This document shows, piece by piece, positions 44,999-57,790 of a stretch of DNA of 64,000 nt (its first letter is position 1; every line of letters begins with the position of its first letter). Origin of the DNA: Struthidea cinerea (Eukaryota > Chordata > Aves > Passeriformes > Corcoracidae). The notes beneath the pieces were generated by a model. The model was not told where the DNA came from, ran no database searches, and saw only the letters and a list, made by a program, of their open reading frames with translations. The stretch covers positions 36,542 to 100,541 of the forward strand of contig VZTI01004546.1 of NCBI GenBank assembly GCA_013397865.1. The letters are read 5' to 3'. A program made the position numbers and the translations under genes.

Positions 44999-47900
44999 TT
45001 AAGTGGAGCTGGGCTGGGAGTCCCAGTGTGATAAGGCCCCAGTTCTGAGCTGATGGGGACACACTGCAACAGCCTGAGTGGGCAGGATGGCACCGAGGTG
45101 GTGGGACAAGTTGAAAGGGAGGAGGATGGGGCCATTTTGGGCTGCATTTTGGCTGAGAAGCAGTATTGGAGGCAGAGGCCCGGGGGTGGCAGGGTGACAG
45201 GCACAGCTGCTCTGGAAGCCATTGTCAGGGCTGGGCACCTTTGAGGTTTCCCCTGCACGTCAGCAAGGCACTGCCAGGACACCCTGAAGGGCAGACATGG
45301 CATGTTTGAGGAGGATTTTGGCCCTGAGGGACCCGGAAGCATTGTCTAGCAGGACAATGTGGAGGCAGTTTGTAGGCACACTCAGATGTCAGTTTTCCAC
45401 TCGTCCAGCCCTCCTGGCTGGAGATGTGCAGCTCCTCTGAAACAAAGCCAGCACAGCAAACACCCTACGGTATTGTTTTTTCAGTCTCATTGTTTTTTCC
45501 ACCAACATTGTGATTTCTAAAAGACTGGGCCATGATTGGCAACGCTTGGGATGGCAGCACTGCCATGGCCACGGGAATGGAAGTGATGAGGAACAAACTG
45601 TGCATGGGACGGCAATGTCTGGTACTGGCCTCCTCAGAGGCCAAAGGAAAACAGACGTTTTGGAGAATGCAAGCCTGTCTCCAAGACTGGGATGGACCTC
45701 ACATCAGGTCTGGCAGGTGACGTCAGCAGTTCCAGGTCATACCTGAGCTACCAAGGGGTTAACACCTTGTGCCTCCTCTCCAGTGACCCCAAACCACATT
45801 CACGTTTTTCAGGCAATCTCTTCCACTGCTGTCCCGGACCTGACCGGCAACTTCCAGACTCTCATTCACACAAAGTTTGCTGGTTTGAACTCCTAGAAGC
45901 AAAACTGAGGTACTTCATCTCAGCATTTTGTCTGTGAATATTTTGTCAGCTGTAATTCCTGCTGGGATCTTCTCCCTGCCATCCAGACCCAACTTTTCTC
46001 CATATGGACACTGTGCTCCCAGCCCTGAATCCCCACACACCTCTTCCTTCCATCACAGACCCAGGAGAGGGCTGCTGGTTATTTAGTCCAGAGCAGGAAC
46101 ATCACAAGGACCAAATATATCGGCTTTTGTTCTCCAAGTGAAAAACACTGTGATCTTCAATCTGCACTGCACATGGTGCAGGTTTCCCTTGTACCCGCTC
46201 CATTCCATGGTCTCTGTCAGAGTTTCAAGGTGGAACAGTCAAAGACGAGCAGACTGGCACAGAAACAGGTGACATCTGATGGATGTTCTCACAGAGGGCT
46301 CGGCTACAAAAGACACCGGGTTGGACCCCAAACAGAGCAGCGAGCCAGGGAAGAGCATGGAGCAAGCGCCTCGTGGCACCCTGTGCTGGGTAAAGGCCAC
46401 ATTGCCTTCATGCAGCCAAGAGCTGGCTCTCCTCAGAGCCTTCAGGTACCAGCACAGCAAGTGGGGACCCCAGGGCTAAAGGCACACATCCATCTGAAAT
46501 CTGCCTTGCTTCCAGCCGGATGTTTCCCATAGGCAGAGGAGGTAGAGGCACCACTTTGAAAGGTGATAGCCAGGAATGTGGTGCAGAGGAGGCAGGATTG
46601 GAAGGGGCTGCAGAGTTAACAGTCTGCTCTGATTCCTCCGGCCAGTACACTCTCCTATTCTGGGAAGTAGTCTGTTGGGAAGCAGAAGTGTTCTTGGAAA
46701 TATTCTGCTCAGAGATTTCTTAAACCTTGGATGAAAGCAAAGTGTGTGCAAACTCTCTCCATCTATGTTCCCAGGTATACAGCAAACTCCAGATCTTGCA
46801 TCTTCTCTTTGGATGTATTGAGGATGTCATTGTACGTACAACTGTCAAGTGGACACTTGGGAAAAATCACAGGAGAAGCCGAGTTCCCAGAGGGAAAAGC
46901 CAACCTGGAAAACAGAAGAAAGCTCCAGCTTCCTGAATGCCTCAAAACTGGAGTAACTTCCCTGCAATTTTGAGGAAGAAGAATCCCACTCAAATACTGG
47001 TCAGTCAAAAACTGAGTCAAACACCTCGACCTCTTCTGGGGCTCCCCCCTCCAAGACAGACAGGGCTGAAAGAATTAAGGCTTGTTGGGGGCAGGGGGTC
47101 ACTGGGTAAGGGTCACAATTCCTGTCCTAGAGGGCTCCCAGGGTACAGGTGTCAGCAATGCACACGTGCTTAAGGGTGCAGGGAGATGTTTTCTGAAGCA
47201 CTTCAGTATCTACTTATGAATGGAAACAAATGCCCGGGATCCTCTGACTGTTCATAAAGCCTCAGTGTGGAGTGAGGGATGGAGGGAGCTGGGGAATGCT
47301 GCAGCTGGCTCTTCTCTTTCCCAGATACTCACTGTGATATGCCCTTTCTGCAGCTCCACAAGGAATCAAGCAGCAGTGCCCACTTGGGAGCGAGGTTCCT
47401 TTGGCCCCCCAGGACCATAGGTGTGTGTAAAAGCACAGACAGCACCCCAGAAACAGTGAGGACACTCTGCCCTTTGGATACTGGCTGCAGGTGGGTGCAG
47501 CAGGAGCTGCACTATCAGGACATGGGTCACATCCATCTTCCCCATGCCACAGTCACAGAGTTCTTGAGATGCTCTTGCCCTGCCAGCCATCTGACGGGAG
47601 CCAGGTGTAAGGGCATCTCTGAGAGTTCCCACCTCACCTGGTTTGAGCATGCAGAGGGCCCTGCATTACCCACCTGTGGCAGGTATTGCTCAGAAGCAGC
47701 AGGTGATGTCCCATTCCCTCCAGAAGTGAGGAGCAGCAGTTCAGGTGCTTCCTTGAGCAGCCTGAATGGAAGAGCAGAGCATCACACTCTTTGATTGGCA
47801 AGAGCCAAGGCTGTCTGCTGTACTGAACTGAAGCTTGGGGAACATTTATATTCTCCTTTCTCTCAGCTTCCAGTGCCATAAACTATCCATGATATCTGAG

Positions 47901-48274
47901 TGAGATTACTCAGCATGCCTCAGAACTTCTCCTCCACTGCATCCCTTCACAATCTCCTTCACTGCTTCCCTGCTTTCAAATCCACCCAGATGATTGTGTA
48001 TAAAGTTGTCTTTCTTGACAAGTACTTCCAAGTCATCATCTCCTCTCCCTCTTTATAATCCAGATTATCGTCTTCTGCCTGCTCAAAGGCTACTTGTCAT
48101 TTGTCTTCTAAATTTTAATAATATCACTATTAATTATCATATCTTTTAATGTCAGTGATTCTAGTGGTAAGAAACTATTGGGCATAGTCTGCTTTTAAAA
48201 ATAAAGTATGTGTGTAATTCTTATCCCTTATTCTTAAGAATAATTCCGCACTATTCCAAATCTGCATCAAGAAT
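44999..48274. other. Intergenic stretch
   Basis: No exon with protein resemblance and no mobile element recognised over 3.3 kb. The segment 47990-48270 is AT-rich. Confidence 0.55.
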
Positions 48275-48760
48275 AATCATAAAATCATAGAATTGGAATC
48301 ACTGAAGCTGGAAGGGACTTCTCAGGATGACCTAGTCCAACCTGCCCACTCAAGCAGGGTCAGCTATTGCAGTTTGCCCAGAACTGTTTCCAGTCAGATT
48401 TTCAGTAACTCCATCGATGAGGAAACTCAACAATCCTCTGAACAATCCTCTGAACAATCCCTCCCTGTGTTTGACCACCCTCACAGTAAAAAAGGGGAGG
48501 TTTATGTTCAGATGGAGTTTTCTGTGTTTCACATTGTGCCCATCACCTCTTGTCCTGTCACCCACTGGGCAACACTGAGAAGAGTCTGACTCATCTTTTT
48601 CAATCTCCCCATCAGGTATTCAGACACACTGACAAGAGCCTCCTCAGCTTTCTGTCCACCAGGCAAAACATCCCAGCTCTCTGAGCTCCTTCACACGAGA
48701 GATGCCTTGTGGCCCTTCACTGGACTCTCCCCAGGAAGTTCACGACTTTCTTGTACTGTG
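48275..48760 (-). mobile_element. CR1 LINE 3' fragment
   Basis: Reverse-complement CR1 starting AAAATCATAGAATTGGAATC, then AAGCTGGAAGGGACTTCTCA, AGTCCAACCTGCCCACTCAA, and later CTGAGCTCCTTCACACGAGA and CCCTTCACTGGACTCTCCCC. A small 12-bp tandem (CAATCCTCTGAA, nearly three copies) sits at about 48430-48463. Confidence 0.85.
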
Positions 48761-48804
48761 GAGTAAATGGTCTTGTGGGCATATTTGATTTTAGGCGTGT
48801 GCAT

Positions 48805-48805
<1 letters not shown>

Positions 48806-48847
<42 letters not shown>
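48806..48847. repeat. (CA)n microsatellite
   Basis: About 21 uninterrupted CA units, immediately after GTGTGCATG. Likely length-polymorphic. Confidence 0.95.
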
Positions 48848-48851
<4 letters not shown>

Positions 48852-51800
48852 GACTTCAATACATGCATAATATTCACTTATTTCTATGTAAAAACACCTC
48901 ACCTCACCCCAAAGTTCTGCAGCTCCCATCCTAAACTGCCTTGTGCATCATCCTGAGAAAGGAAGAAAACTGCTCTCTGCTGCAGGGTGTGGAGCTGGGC
49001 TTATTCCCAGCTCAATACAGAGCAGTAACCAAGGCTTCCCAGCATGGAATTAAGGGGATTAGGGATTTCTCAACAGCATCAAAAACTGTCTGTTAAGCAG
49101 AGAACACAGAACTGGATCAGCACGACAATCTCATCTTTCTTGTCTTTTCAGAGCTGTGGTTCTCACCTCCCAGACTGATCCAAAATGTTGGACCTTTTCT
49201 GGCATCCACAGCATCTCTACGTGCCCAGCTCCACTTGCCATGACTGATATCTCAGCACTGTGAAGCTTCACAATCCAATTATAGCAATCTCATTACTCAT
49301 TATGCATTAATATGTAAAGGAGTAATACTGGTGGAATATCAGTGTTAGGGAACCGAAAGAAAAAGGACTAAAACATCTTAGTGTCAATGCCAGCCTCCTG
49401 TCCTGACTCACCTGTCAGCATTTTGCCCATAACCTTCGTCCCCTTTTTCCCCTTTGATCCCTAAAAGAGCCACAGATGCTCTTGCCTTAAGCATCTAAAG
49501 TCAGACCAACTATCTATGGAGGAGCAGGTGACACAGGAGGAACATGCAAAGCTTCAATTTACAGCTGAAAGATGCCAGTTCTGCCATGAGAACACCAAAA
49601 GGAATCAAGTGCATGGCAAGAAATCTCCTTCAAGGTTCTTCTGGGACTTACCAGTAACCAGTGGGGTCATTTGCTCAACATGCTGAAATAATCTGCTTTG
49701 AATTTAAAGCTTTGTTGTTGATGGCACAGCGTGATGATGGCTGGGTGAAAGCTGGGACCCAGCAGTGCTCCTCATGGATATCGTGCAGTGAATGCCACCT
49801 ACACTGAACTACGGATCGTATTGTATCTTTAATTACAATGTTTGAACTCCAGAGAAGGAAAGCAGGCATGCTGTAGCCAGGCCTATTGGTGCCCAAAACA
49901 TGGAGAGCAATGGGACATCTTTTCACCATCAAAAAGTCAAACCTACTCTTTCATTACTCAGCGTGGTTTCCATCAGCCAAAAATAACTGAGCAGAATGCC
50001 TGGCTGCCAAAGTACTCCAGAGTGCTGAGGAACTGTTCATTCATTTATGACATCATCAACACAGGAACTGTGACCATGAGGACAATCAGAATCCATTTTT
50101 TATTTATTCCTTTTCAAAGTGTTCTGAAATAAAATGCAAAATAAAGAGCAGGACCCACCTGGGGACGTGGGAGATGCTGTCATCATAAGGAACGCAGTGC
50201 TGGGTTTGAAGGTAGTGACTGACACACATCAACAACAACAACAACAACCTAAACCAGAGGAGACTGGCCAACCACTCACACACAGAAATATTATAACATC
50301 TACTTCTTTACAGCAATTAGGTGATTTTTCTGAAATTTAAATCAAGTTGACAGCAAAGCCATCTACAAACTAATCTCACATTTCCCCCTGCTTCTGAAGA
50401 CAGCATTTTCTTTGCTTGGGGAGTTTAGATTCTTTGGGATATTGTGTCCCTTCCCTATCCAGCAATCTGGGATAGCCTTAGAGACAAAGAAATCCTCCAA
50501 CCTGTAGAACATGACCCATGGTCCTGATTCTCCTGTTGTCCAGCACGCTCCCAGCCTCATGTCCAGGGCTCCTCACCACATTGCAGAGGCACAGGAGGGA
50601 AGCACAGGGAGACGCACAGTTGATCTCATCCAAGCAGAGTACTTGACCCCAAACATTGGGGGATAACAATAAGAACAACAACAATAATTTTTAACACTTA
50701 TAACTTAAGCGTACATGTTGTAAGTTGTAGGAGACAGCAAGGGGCCAGGAACTTGGTGACTAGAGGCAAAAACTGGCTCCTCCTCTCAAAAAATATCATT
50801 CTACATACATGTTTACACCACGGTGTGTGGGAAGAGCTGATCCTGAATTGCTGCCAGTCCAGGTATAAAATCCAGCAGCTGTGGCACACCACCTAGGAAA
50901 AGTTTCAGGTTTAATTCTCAACAACAACAACAACAACAAAAAAGGCCACTTTCATTACGGATGCTTTCCTGAACCAGGCAAAGAGAGGAGGATGGAACCA
51001 GATGAGTTGTTTTGGTGGCAATGACTTTTCCTAACATCAGCTGTTCAGGAAACTACAGCCTTCAGCAATACAGCTAAAGCAACCCTAATACTGAAGGAAA
51101 AAGCAGATGGGAAATTGGGTCCAAGTTTGCCATTGAGGTCCAAGGGGTGCCCAGGAGAAGTCCTGGCTCGTAACAGCTGGGCTCTTCCTCCCCTTTGCTG
51201 CACTGCCCCATGGAGCCAGTCAACAAGCAGAAAAACAATTGTACCGAAATCTCTGCAGTTGTTTTACTCCAAGCCCTCAGGGGAAAAAAAGTCTTTTATG
51301 CTTTTAATTTTCTGTTTTTCTCTTGCAATTTTGCCAATTGAGTTAATCAATTAAAACAACTGGATTGTTTTCCTTGCCTAACCCCTCTAACCCACCTCTC
51401 CTCTTCCTTCTCCCACTCTCACATGTAGACCTTTATTTCCCCCCTTCCTCCCCCCTGTTTTTTTTAAACTCTTGGTTTGGAAAATTCCACAGCTAGAATT
51501 TCACAGTTCCTTTTGTCACCACATTGGATACATTTAAGGAAGACAGTGAGGGGAATGTCACAACGGGCACAGTTACATTAGGGGCAAAGGGAAAGACACA
51601 CTAAGGCAAAGCAGGTTCCAGTCCAGTTTCCTCAGCCTGGCTGACCTTCCCCTGCCTTGCTGTGACTGCCTGGCTGTTGAAATCCTCCATCCATCCCCAT
51701 CTCTCTAGCTTTACTACATCGCTTCTTCCTCTGGCATCTCAGTCTTCTTTCTGAGAATCCATTCCTGCTGCATACACCCCTCATCACCCCACACAGAATA

Positions 51801-51904
51801 AAATCATTTATAACAGAAATAAAACGGCCCTGCACATCTGAAGGTGTCAGGTGTGAGTTAAGTGAGCAAAGCTTTGAAGAGTCCAATTTTCTCTTTTTAC
51901 AAGC
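48848..51904. other. Intergenic stretch with CAA repeats
   Basis: Two short CAA arrays (about 50229-50247 and 50919-50938). No gene or known mobile element recognised. About 51360-51480 is pyrimidine-rich. Confidence 0.55.
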
Positions 51905-52178
51905 GCTGGGCCCTTCAATTCAAGAAAGACATTGAGGTGCTAGATCACCAGGGGAGGTTCAGGTTGGACATCAGGAGGGATTACTTTTCTGAAAGGTTTG
52001 TTAACCACTGGAAGGGGCTGTCCAGGGAGGTTTGGAGTCCCCATCCTTGGAGGTGTCCAAAGAACACCAGGATGTGGCACTCAGTGCTCTGGGCTGGGTG
52101 ACAAGGTGGGGATTGGGCACAGGTTAGACTCAATGACCTTAAGGTCTTTTCCAACATTAATGACTCTGTGATTGTGTG
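51905..52178 (+). mobile_element. CR1 LINE 3' fragment
   Basis: Same subfamily as the inner copy at 27889-28422 but + strand: TTCAAGAAAGACATTGAGGT, AGGTTGGACATCAGGAGGGA, CACTGGAAGGGGCTGTCCAG, AACACCAGGATGTGGCACTC, ending TAATGACTCTGTGATT. Confidence 0.88.
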
Positions 52179-53359
52179 AATAAGGAACATCCCAGAGCCC
52201 CAGAGGTTTACAGGGAACAAGAGATTTGACCTGACTGTGAGGTCTGTCCTGCCAGAGCCTTTCCAAGACATGGAGCATTACTTGAGCCGGCTGAGGAGGT
52301 CTGTGCCATGAGAACAGCCAGGTCCTGCGTGCTCCGCAGACAGCACGAGCAGGGATGGGGATGCACTGGCAAGGCTGCACCTTGGCCAATGTGAAGGGAA
52401 TGACAATTCCCAAGGGAGCACATGCCCATCACACAGAGGCTGGGCCTGGTCAGCATCCAGGTCCTGTCTGAGCATCCAGGAGCCACTCTGGCTGTCACCA
52501 TCCTACCACCTGAGCTGGGACCGAGGCCCCTCTACAGCTGCACCCCCACTCTCACCGAGTCACTCCAGGTTTTCTCACCAGCTCCATGCTAGGTTTCCCA
52601 TCAGAGGACTCCATCAGAGTCTCAGATGTCCAGATCCTTAAAAGAATTTAGTCATGGTGCAACAGCTAAATAACAAAATAACAGCTTGAGCTAGGGCCTC
52701 TGAGGAGGCACCCCAAACAAAGGAAACCCTGGGCTTTTATCCCGTCACAGTCTAAGGACAGGAAAGTCTGAGGGTCCTTGGCTCCTGCCATGTCTCTGAG
52801 TGTCCAAGTCCCTGGCCTGGCCACAGGCCCCTGGGCCCTTTGTTGTGCAAAGGGTCAGCAGTTCACAGCCTCTTGCCTTGGGCTCTGGCCCCCAGAGCTC
52901 AACCTGCAGCTCCACCGCAGCCGTCGCCAGGCCACAGGCACCAGGCCACCAGGCCGACCCTGTCACAGCAGTGATGGCTGCTCCTGTGGCTGAACTGGTC
53001 CTTTGATTCTACTCCCATCCTGCAGTGGACAGCAGGAGCCCTCACCTGTCCTCCAGATCTCCATGAAATGAGTGCACCAAGGTCAGGATTTTTGGAAAGC
53101 CCCTTCTCTTGCAGGTTTATCTGAAAATCCCAGTCTTCAAACAACAGCAGAACACAAAGTTGGGAAGCCACAGCCAGACACCACAGATGCTGCACCACCA
53201 CCTTCCTCATCCTCCCATCTGAGCAAGAAACAGCAAAAAGATTTTGCATCAGAGAAGTTGTACTGCACAGGCTGCTCCCTATCTCCTCATCTCCCTCATC
53301 CACAGGCAGCTACAGATATCTGTAGCAGTCAGTATAAGGGGAGAGGGTGGAGAGAAAAT

Positions 53360-53425
53360 CATAGAAACACAGAATGGTTTGCTTTGGAAGAGACCTTAAA
53401 GATCATCTACACAGAACACTGTAGA
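53360..53425 (-). mobile_element. CR1 LINE 3' tail, very short
   Basis: AATCATAGAAACACAGAATG, then GCTTTGGAAGAGACCTTAAA and GATCATCTACACAGAACA: the reverse complement of a CR1 end, truncated after about 65 bases. Confidence 0.75.
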
Positions 53426-54076
53426 GGCACATCGTAAGAAGAGGTGTTGGGGAAGGAAAGCCCTTGAGGTCTGTGTTCCAGGTCACAAGGAACAGATGCT
53501 AAATCCCCTGGCCCAGGTCACTCAAAGAACCTTACCCGCCTCTACAGAGCAGCTCTGGCAGGAGCTATTTCCTTCTCTAACTTAACCGAAGCTTCTGCCT
53601 TACCTCCCTCAAGTGCCTGCTCCTGGCTTCTGACATTTCACATCCTCAGGGATGTCTTTGCCAGCTCTTAGCAGCAGCTTCCTCCACCTGCTCTGTCATT
53701 GCTTCAGCAGTGCTCAGGAGGACAGACACATTCCCAAAGCTCTTTTTCCTCCTTCCTAGCAGTCTTCAATGACTGCTGTTAACAAAGCCTTGGGGAGCTC
53801 ATAGTGAAGTGAATTTTATCAACCAAGGGAAAAAGAGGAAAAAATCAGCATATAAAGTCCTTCATCCTTAAATGAGAGTCTGTGTTCCAAACACCATGTC
53901 CAGGGATCCAACCCTCACCTCTTAATGCCTTCCACATGCTCAAAATGATGGCAGAAATTGCAGTTGCCTCACCACGTGCACACCATGGGGTGAGATGCAG
54001 TTCACCTTCCAGAAACCAATCCTTCCAAGCTGAAAGTGCTTTTTTTCATATGACATTTTTGCTACAGAGAACGTTT

Positions 54077-54180
54077 CTGAAAAGGAAAAAAAAAAAAAAA
54101 GAAAAAAAAACCCAAACCAAACAAAACCAAAAATTTAAAAACAAACAAACAAACAAACAAACAAACAAACAAACAAAAAA
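54077..54180. repeat. A-rich low-complexity block with (AAAC)n
   Basis: Two A runs broken by G, then CCCAAACCAAACAAAACC, then about ten AAAC units (54137-54180). Confidence 0.9.
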
Positions 54181-55759
54181 ACCACCAGAATTTACCAGAA
54201 GTTAAGAGCGTTAGAGCTCAGTCAGACACAAAAGGAGCAAAGAGGGTTAACTAAAGGCTGCTGAGCTGGATGAGATTCATCTTATCAGCCTTAGTGAGTC
54301 GGGCCTATTCCAGTGCAGGATGAAGAGTTTCCAGATTTGAAAGGGAACAAGAAAAATAAATTGGACCTTGGCTAACTCAAGGCACCCAGGTAGCTCCGGC
54401 TGGGCACACACACTGTTCCCAGCAAGCTTGGGGCAATGATTCTCTCTCCTCTCCAATGTGGTTCTGCCTCTCCCCAGCCAGAAAAGCCTCAAACTGCCCT
54501 CGGGCCCACTGCTGCTCAGTCCTGTGCCCCAGACTGCCAGCCCAGCAGAAATGCCTCCTGGATCCAGCACTGTGGGTGTGACTGCAGAACATCCTGCATG
54601 GCCCTTCCCAGATTATGCTGCCATCTCATATGGATCACTGGGAATTTTAGGGCCACAGTGATACCCATGAGTGCAGAGGACTTGCCAGGTGATAACAGCC
54701 TCCTGCAGCTTTTCTCCTCCCTTGGATCAGACAGGAGAGGCTCAGACCTGCAGACCAACCTCACAAGCAAGATAGCCATCAAGGATAGGCATGTTCAACC
54801 TTCTGCTAAAGCTCTGTGGGGCCTCTGGGTACAACACCTCCATGGGATGAACCTTGAGAAGTTAAAAAAAGGAGAAAAAAAATAAAAGAAACTCCATTAC
54901 ATTTCTGACAATCCATAATATTGGGGAACTTCATTTTCTGGTGAGTTCATTTTTCCTATTCAGTATGATCTCTTATTTACCAGAACTTCAGGGACAGGAG
55001 ATATTGCTTGTAGAAGAATTATGACTTTTATTGTCTGTAGCCCCATAAAACTTTAAAACACATGATGGCAGCAATCTTTCCTGCATAAAAGGCCTCCTAC
55101 CCATTTCCCACCCCAACAACGCCATCACTCAAAGCACAGTAACAGGCCCATTGCAATGGTACAGGCAAAAGAAAAACCCTTATGGCTGTCTTAATGAAAC
55201 CTGTACAAGGTGGACATTACCTTTTAGTCTAGAGGAAGCAGGTGTCCAGAATCCAATAGCAACAGAGAAGTCTTTCCAGAAAAAATTTGGAGATATCAAG
55301 ATTCTCAAAGCACCAGCTTTTTCAACAGTGTAGAGGCAGAGAAACATTTGCCTTTTCAGTTTTATTTCACTTCCATCCAGACCTTTTTTTTTTAATGAAC
55401 AAATAAAATGTGAACTGACCTCGTTCCATATTCCCTGGACCTTGTTATCTGACACTAAAACACAGACTGGTTTAGAAACAACATTGTAAAGCATTCGGGG
55501 TTGCAAAACACAGCTAAAGGAAGTCTCACCTGGCTCTGGTGAACTACACAGGGATTTTGGAGCACTATCCCTGTGCAAAGAAAGCCTGTAAGCAAAACGT
55601 GTTAGTGAAAACAACAGTACCAGACAGAAAATCTCATACTGGCAATTTATGATTTTGAAATAATTTAGACTATCCCAGATGTGCTATAGCAGCAACCAGC
55701 CTGTCCACAGGATCTTGGAGAGCTTCTGCACAGGGAAAAAATAAGTATTTTTTTTAAAC

Positions 55760-55824
55760 ATATAATATAATATAATATAATATAATATAATATAATATAA
55801 TATAATATAATATAATATAATATA
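55760..55824. repeat. (TATAA)n microsatellite
   Basis: About 12-13 perfect TATAA units. An undetermined base (N) follows at 55843, so the assembly is uncertain here. Confidence 0.95.
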
Positions 55825-55899
55825 CAAAACCTATATACAAAANATTTAAATTAAACTCAAATACAGCCCTTCATGCAGTGAGATTAAAGAAACCTACAA

Positions 55900-57164
55900 C
55901 AATTTTGGTCAGATCAGCCCTCTGGAAGTCTCCGGTCTAATCCCCTCCCCAAAGCTGGACTAACCCCAAGGCCAGAACAGGCTGCTCAGCACCTTCTCCT
56001 GGTAGGTTCTGAGCCCATCAAGGATAAAGATCCTCCCAGCTTCCCAGGACCTATCCCAGAACTACTCCACTCAAATGGGAAAATTTCTGCAGCAGAACTT
56101 TTTTTGCTGAAATTGCCTCTCGCCTTTCCAATGTGCCCGTCTGACATGGCTACACATGAGGCAGCTGCAGACAGCAAGATGTCCCCTTTGTCCTCCCTCC
56201 TCCAGCTGAAACCAGCTTTGTCAGCCTCTCCTCATTTGTCCCATGCTTCAGTCCCAGCCACCTGAGTTGGCCCTACAATACGTCCCTGTCCATGGGGAAG
56301 CCCAAAATGGACATAGCACATCAGGTGTGACCTCCTAAGCACCACACAGGGACAAACACACATGTCCCTCCCCATGCCAGCTGCACTGGTACTAACACAG
56401 CCCAGTATGGGGTTGGCCTTCGCTGCAGCAACATCACACAGGAAATTTTGTCAGGAACCCTGCTAGGGCCAGGAGAAGCAGCACCTACTGATCCTCCATC
56501 CACACAGGCAACTGGAAAGGTTCACCTTTAGTAAAGCCACACAGGCTGTTCCCAGTTGCCTTCCTGTCCTTTGAGTGCCCTCACATCCTTGGACGTGGTT
56601 TCAGGGAGGATCTATTTACTACAAAACTTTCCCAGGGACTGAGGTGAGGGTGAATGACCAGTCATTTCTGAACCTTCTTTTTATCTCTTTTGAAGATGGG
56701 CATGACACTGGCCTTCTTCATGGCAGTGATCAGGATCCTTCCCCAGCTGCCAAGAGTTTTCAGAGGTGCTGTAGAACGACCCTGCAATGACATCAGCCAG
56801 CTCCCTCCGGGCCCTCGGTACAGCCTGTATGGTCTCACAGGGTTGTCCATATCCAGTTTCCTTACATGACCTATAACTCTCTCTTCCTCTAAGGCACCTC
56901 CCTCTCCTGCACCATCTCTAGGCCTGGATACCAGGGAGGCCATGCTAGGGAAGCTTGGAGCCCTTTTTACGCCCATTCTGCAGGGAGACATTTCCTAACT
57001 CCACTCCTGCACACTCAAGCAATGTCTCTATGTTCCTCCTGAGTAGCCCATCCTGGCTTTCAGTTTCTGTGCACTTAATGTGCTTTTTTTATTTTAGTTT
57101 AGCCATGAGCTCCCTGTTCAATCACACTGGCCTCCTACCATGCTGGCTTGGCTGCCTACAGACC
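55900..57164 (-). mobile_element. Degenerate CR1 LINE: ORF2 reverse-transcriptase start to 3' region
   Basis: On the minus strand, the six frames patch together CR1 ORF2: RRPV then LNRELMAKLK (57060-57150), followed by the reverse-transcriptase entry MKKASVMPIFKRDKKKVQK (near 56662-56730) and LTSVPGKV (near 56620), with stops and frame breaks. Further left come 3' CR1 segments (about 55900-56430, for example CAGGTGTGACCTCCTAAGCA). Most of the reverse transcriptase is deleted. It is a dead copy, continued at 57516-57790 beyond an LTR. Confidence 0.8.
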
Positions 57165-57515
57165 TGTTGTAATGTATTTGAACCCTGGTAGTGTGCCCCA
57201 GCCAAACCACCCTTAGTTAAGAACAAAATACCAAGACAGCAAGAACTAGATAGACTGTGCCGCACTGGACTAACACCAATCATATTATCTGAAAAGTGTG
57301 TGCAAAGCACGTGGACAAAATAGAGGGACCGATCAAGTAATGAGTTCCACGTGCACAGGAGTTAAACGCATGAGCAACACAGAGGGACCAATCAAGTAAT
57401 GAGTTCCACGTGTATGGCAGCTGTAAAAGGTATAAGTAGAGTTTTACGTGAACAATCAAGTGGCTTCTGCGAAATCATATTGATTCGTTGTTCAGAAGTC
57501 CTGAGCTCCCGCACA
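57165..57515 (+). mobile_element. Solo LTR of an endogenous retrovirus, in CR1
   Basis: Begins TGTTGTAATG and ends CTCCCGCACA, flanked on both sides by GACC (57161-57164 and 57516-57519), a 4-bp target duplication. Inside are two 32-bp direct repeats, one mismatch apart (57322-57353 and 57381-57412), like U3 enhancer repeats, and a TATA-like GGTATAAGTAG (57429-57439). No retroviral genes adjoin it, so it is a solo LTR. The R-U5 part after the TATA box is short (about 55-80 bp). The host CR1 reading continues on both sides. Confidence 0.75.
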
Positions 57516-57790
57516 GACCAGTCTGGGCCTTTCTGCTGTTTGGGGACATCCTTCTAGAAGACTGAGCAGCTTTTCTGAGAGGCTTTGCCCTCTGAGGGTA
57601 AATTAACCCCTAAATAAACCAAAGTCTGATTTCCTGGTGTCAGAATTGTTACTCTGCTGCTTGCCTTCCTAACTTCTCTCAGATCCACCGAGCTGTGAGC
57701 CTGGAAGCCAAAGCTGCCATCAACCATCACATCCCCAACCAGTTCTTCCTTACTCCTAACTTGCACATCCATCACCTCCCCTAGCTGGCC
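57516..57790 (-). mobile_element. Degenerate CR1 LINE: end of ORF2 endonuclease
   Basis: The minus-strand frame at 57554-57775 reads KEELVGDVMVDGSFGFQAHS then VDLREVRKASSRVT, resembling the end of the CR1 ORF2 endonuclease. It continues towards the LTR as VF, a stop, then KDVPKQQKGPDW. This is the 5' part of the copy at 55900-57164. Confidence 0.8.

Larger units (their letters stand above)
52179..55760. other. Intergenic stretch
   Basis: It holds a small CR1 tail (53360) and an A-rich/AAAC block (54077-54180). No coding exon recognised. Confidence 0.55.
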
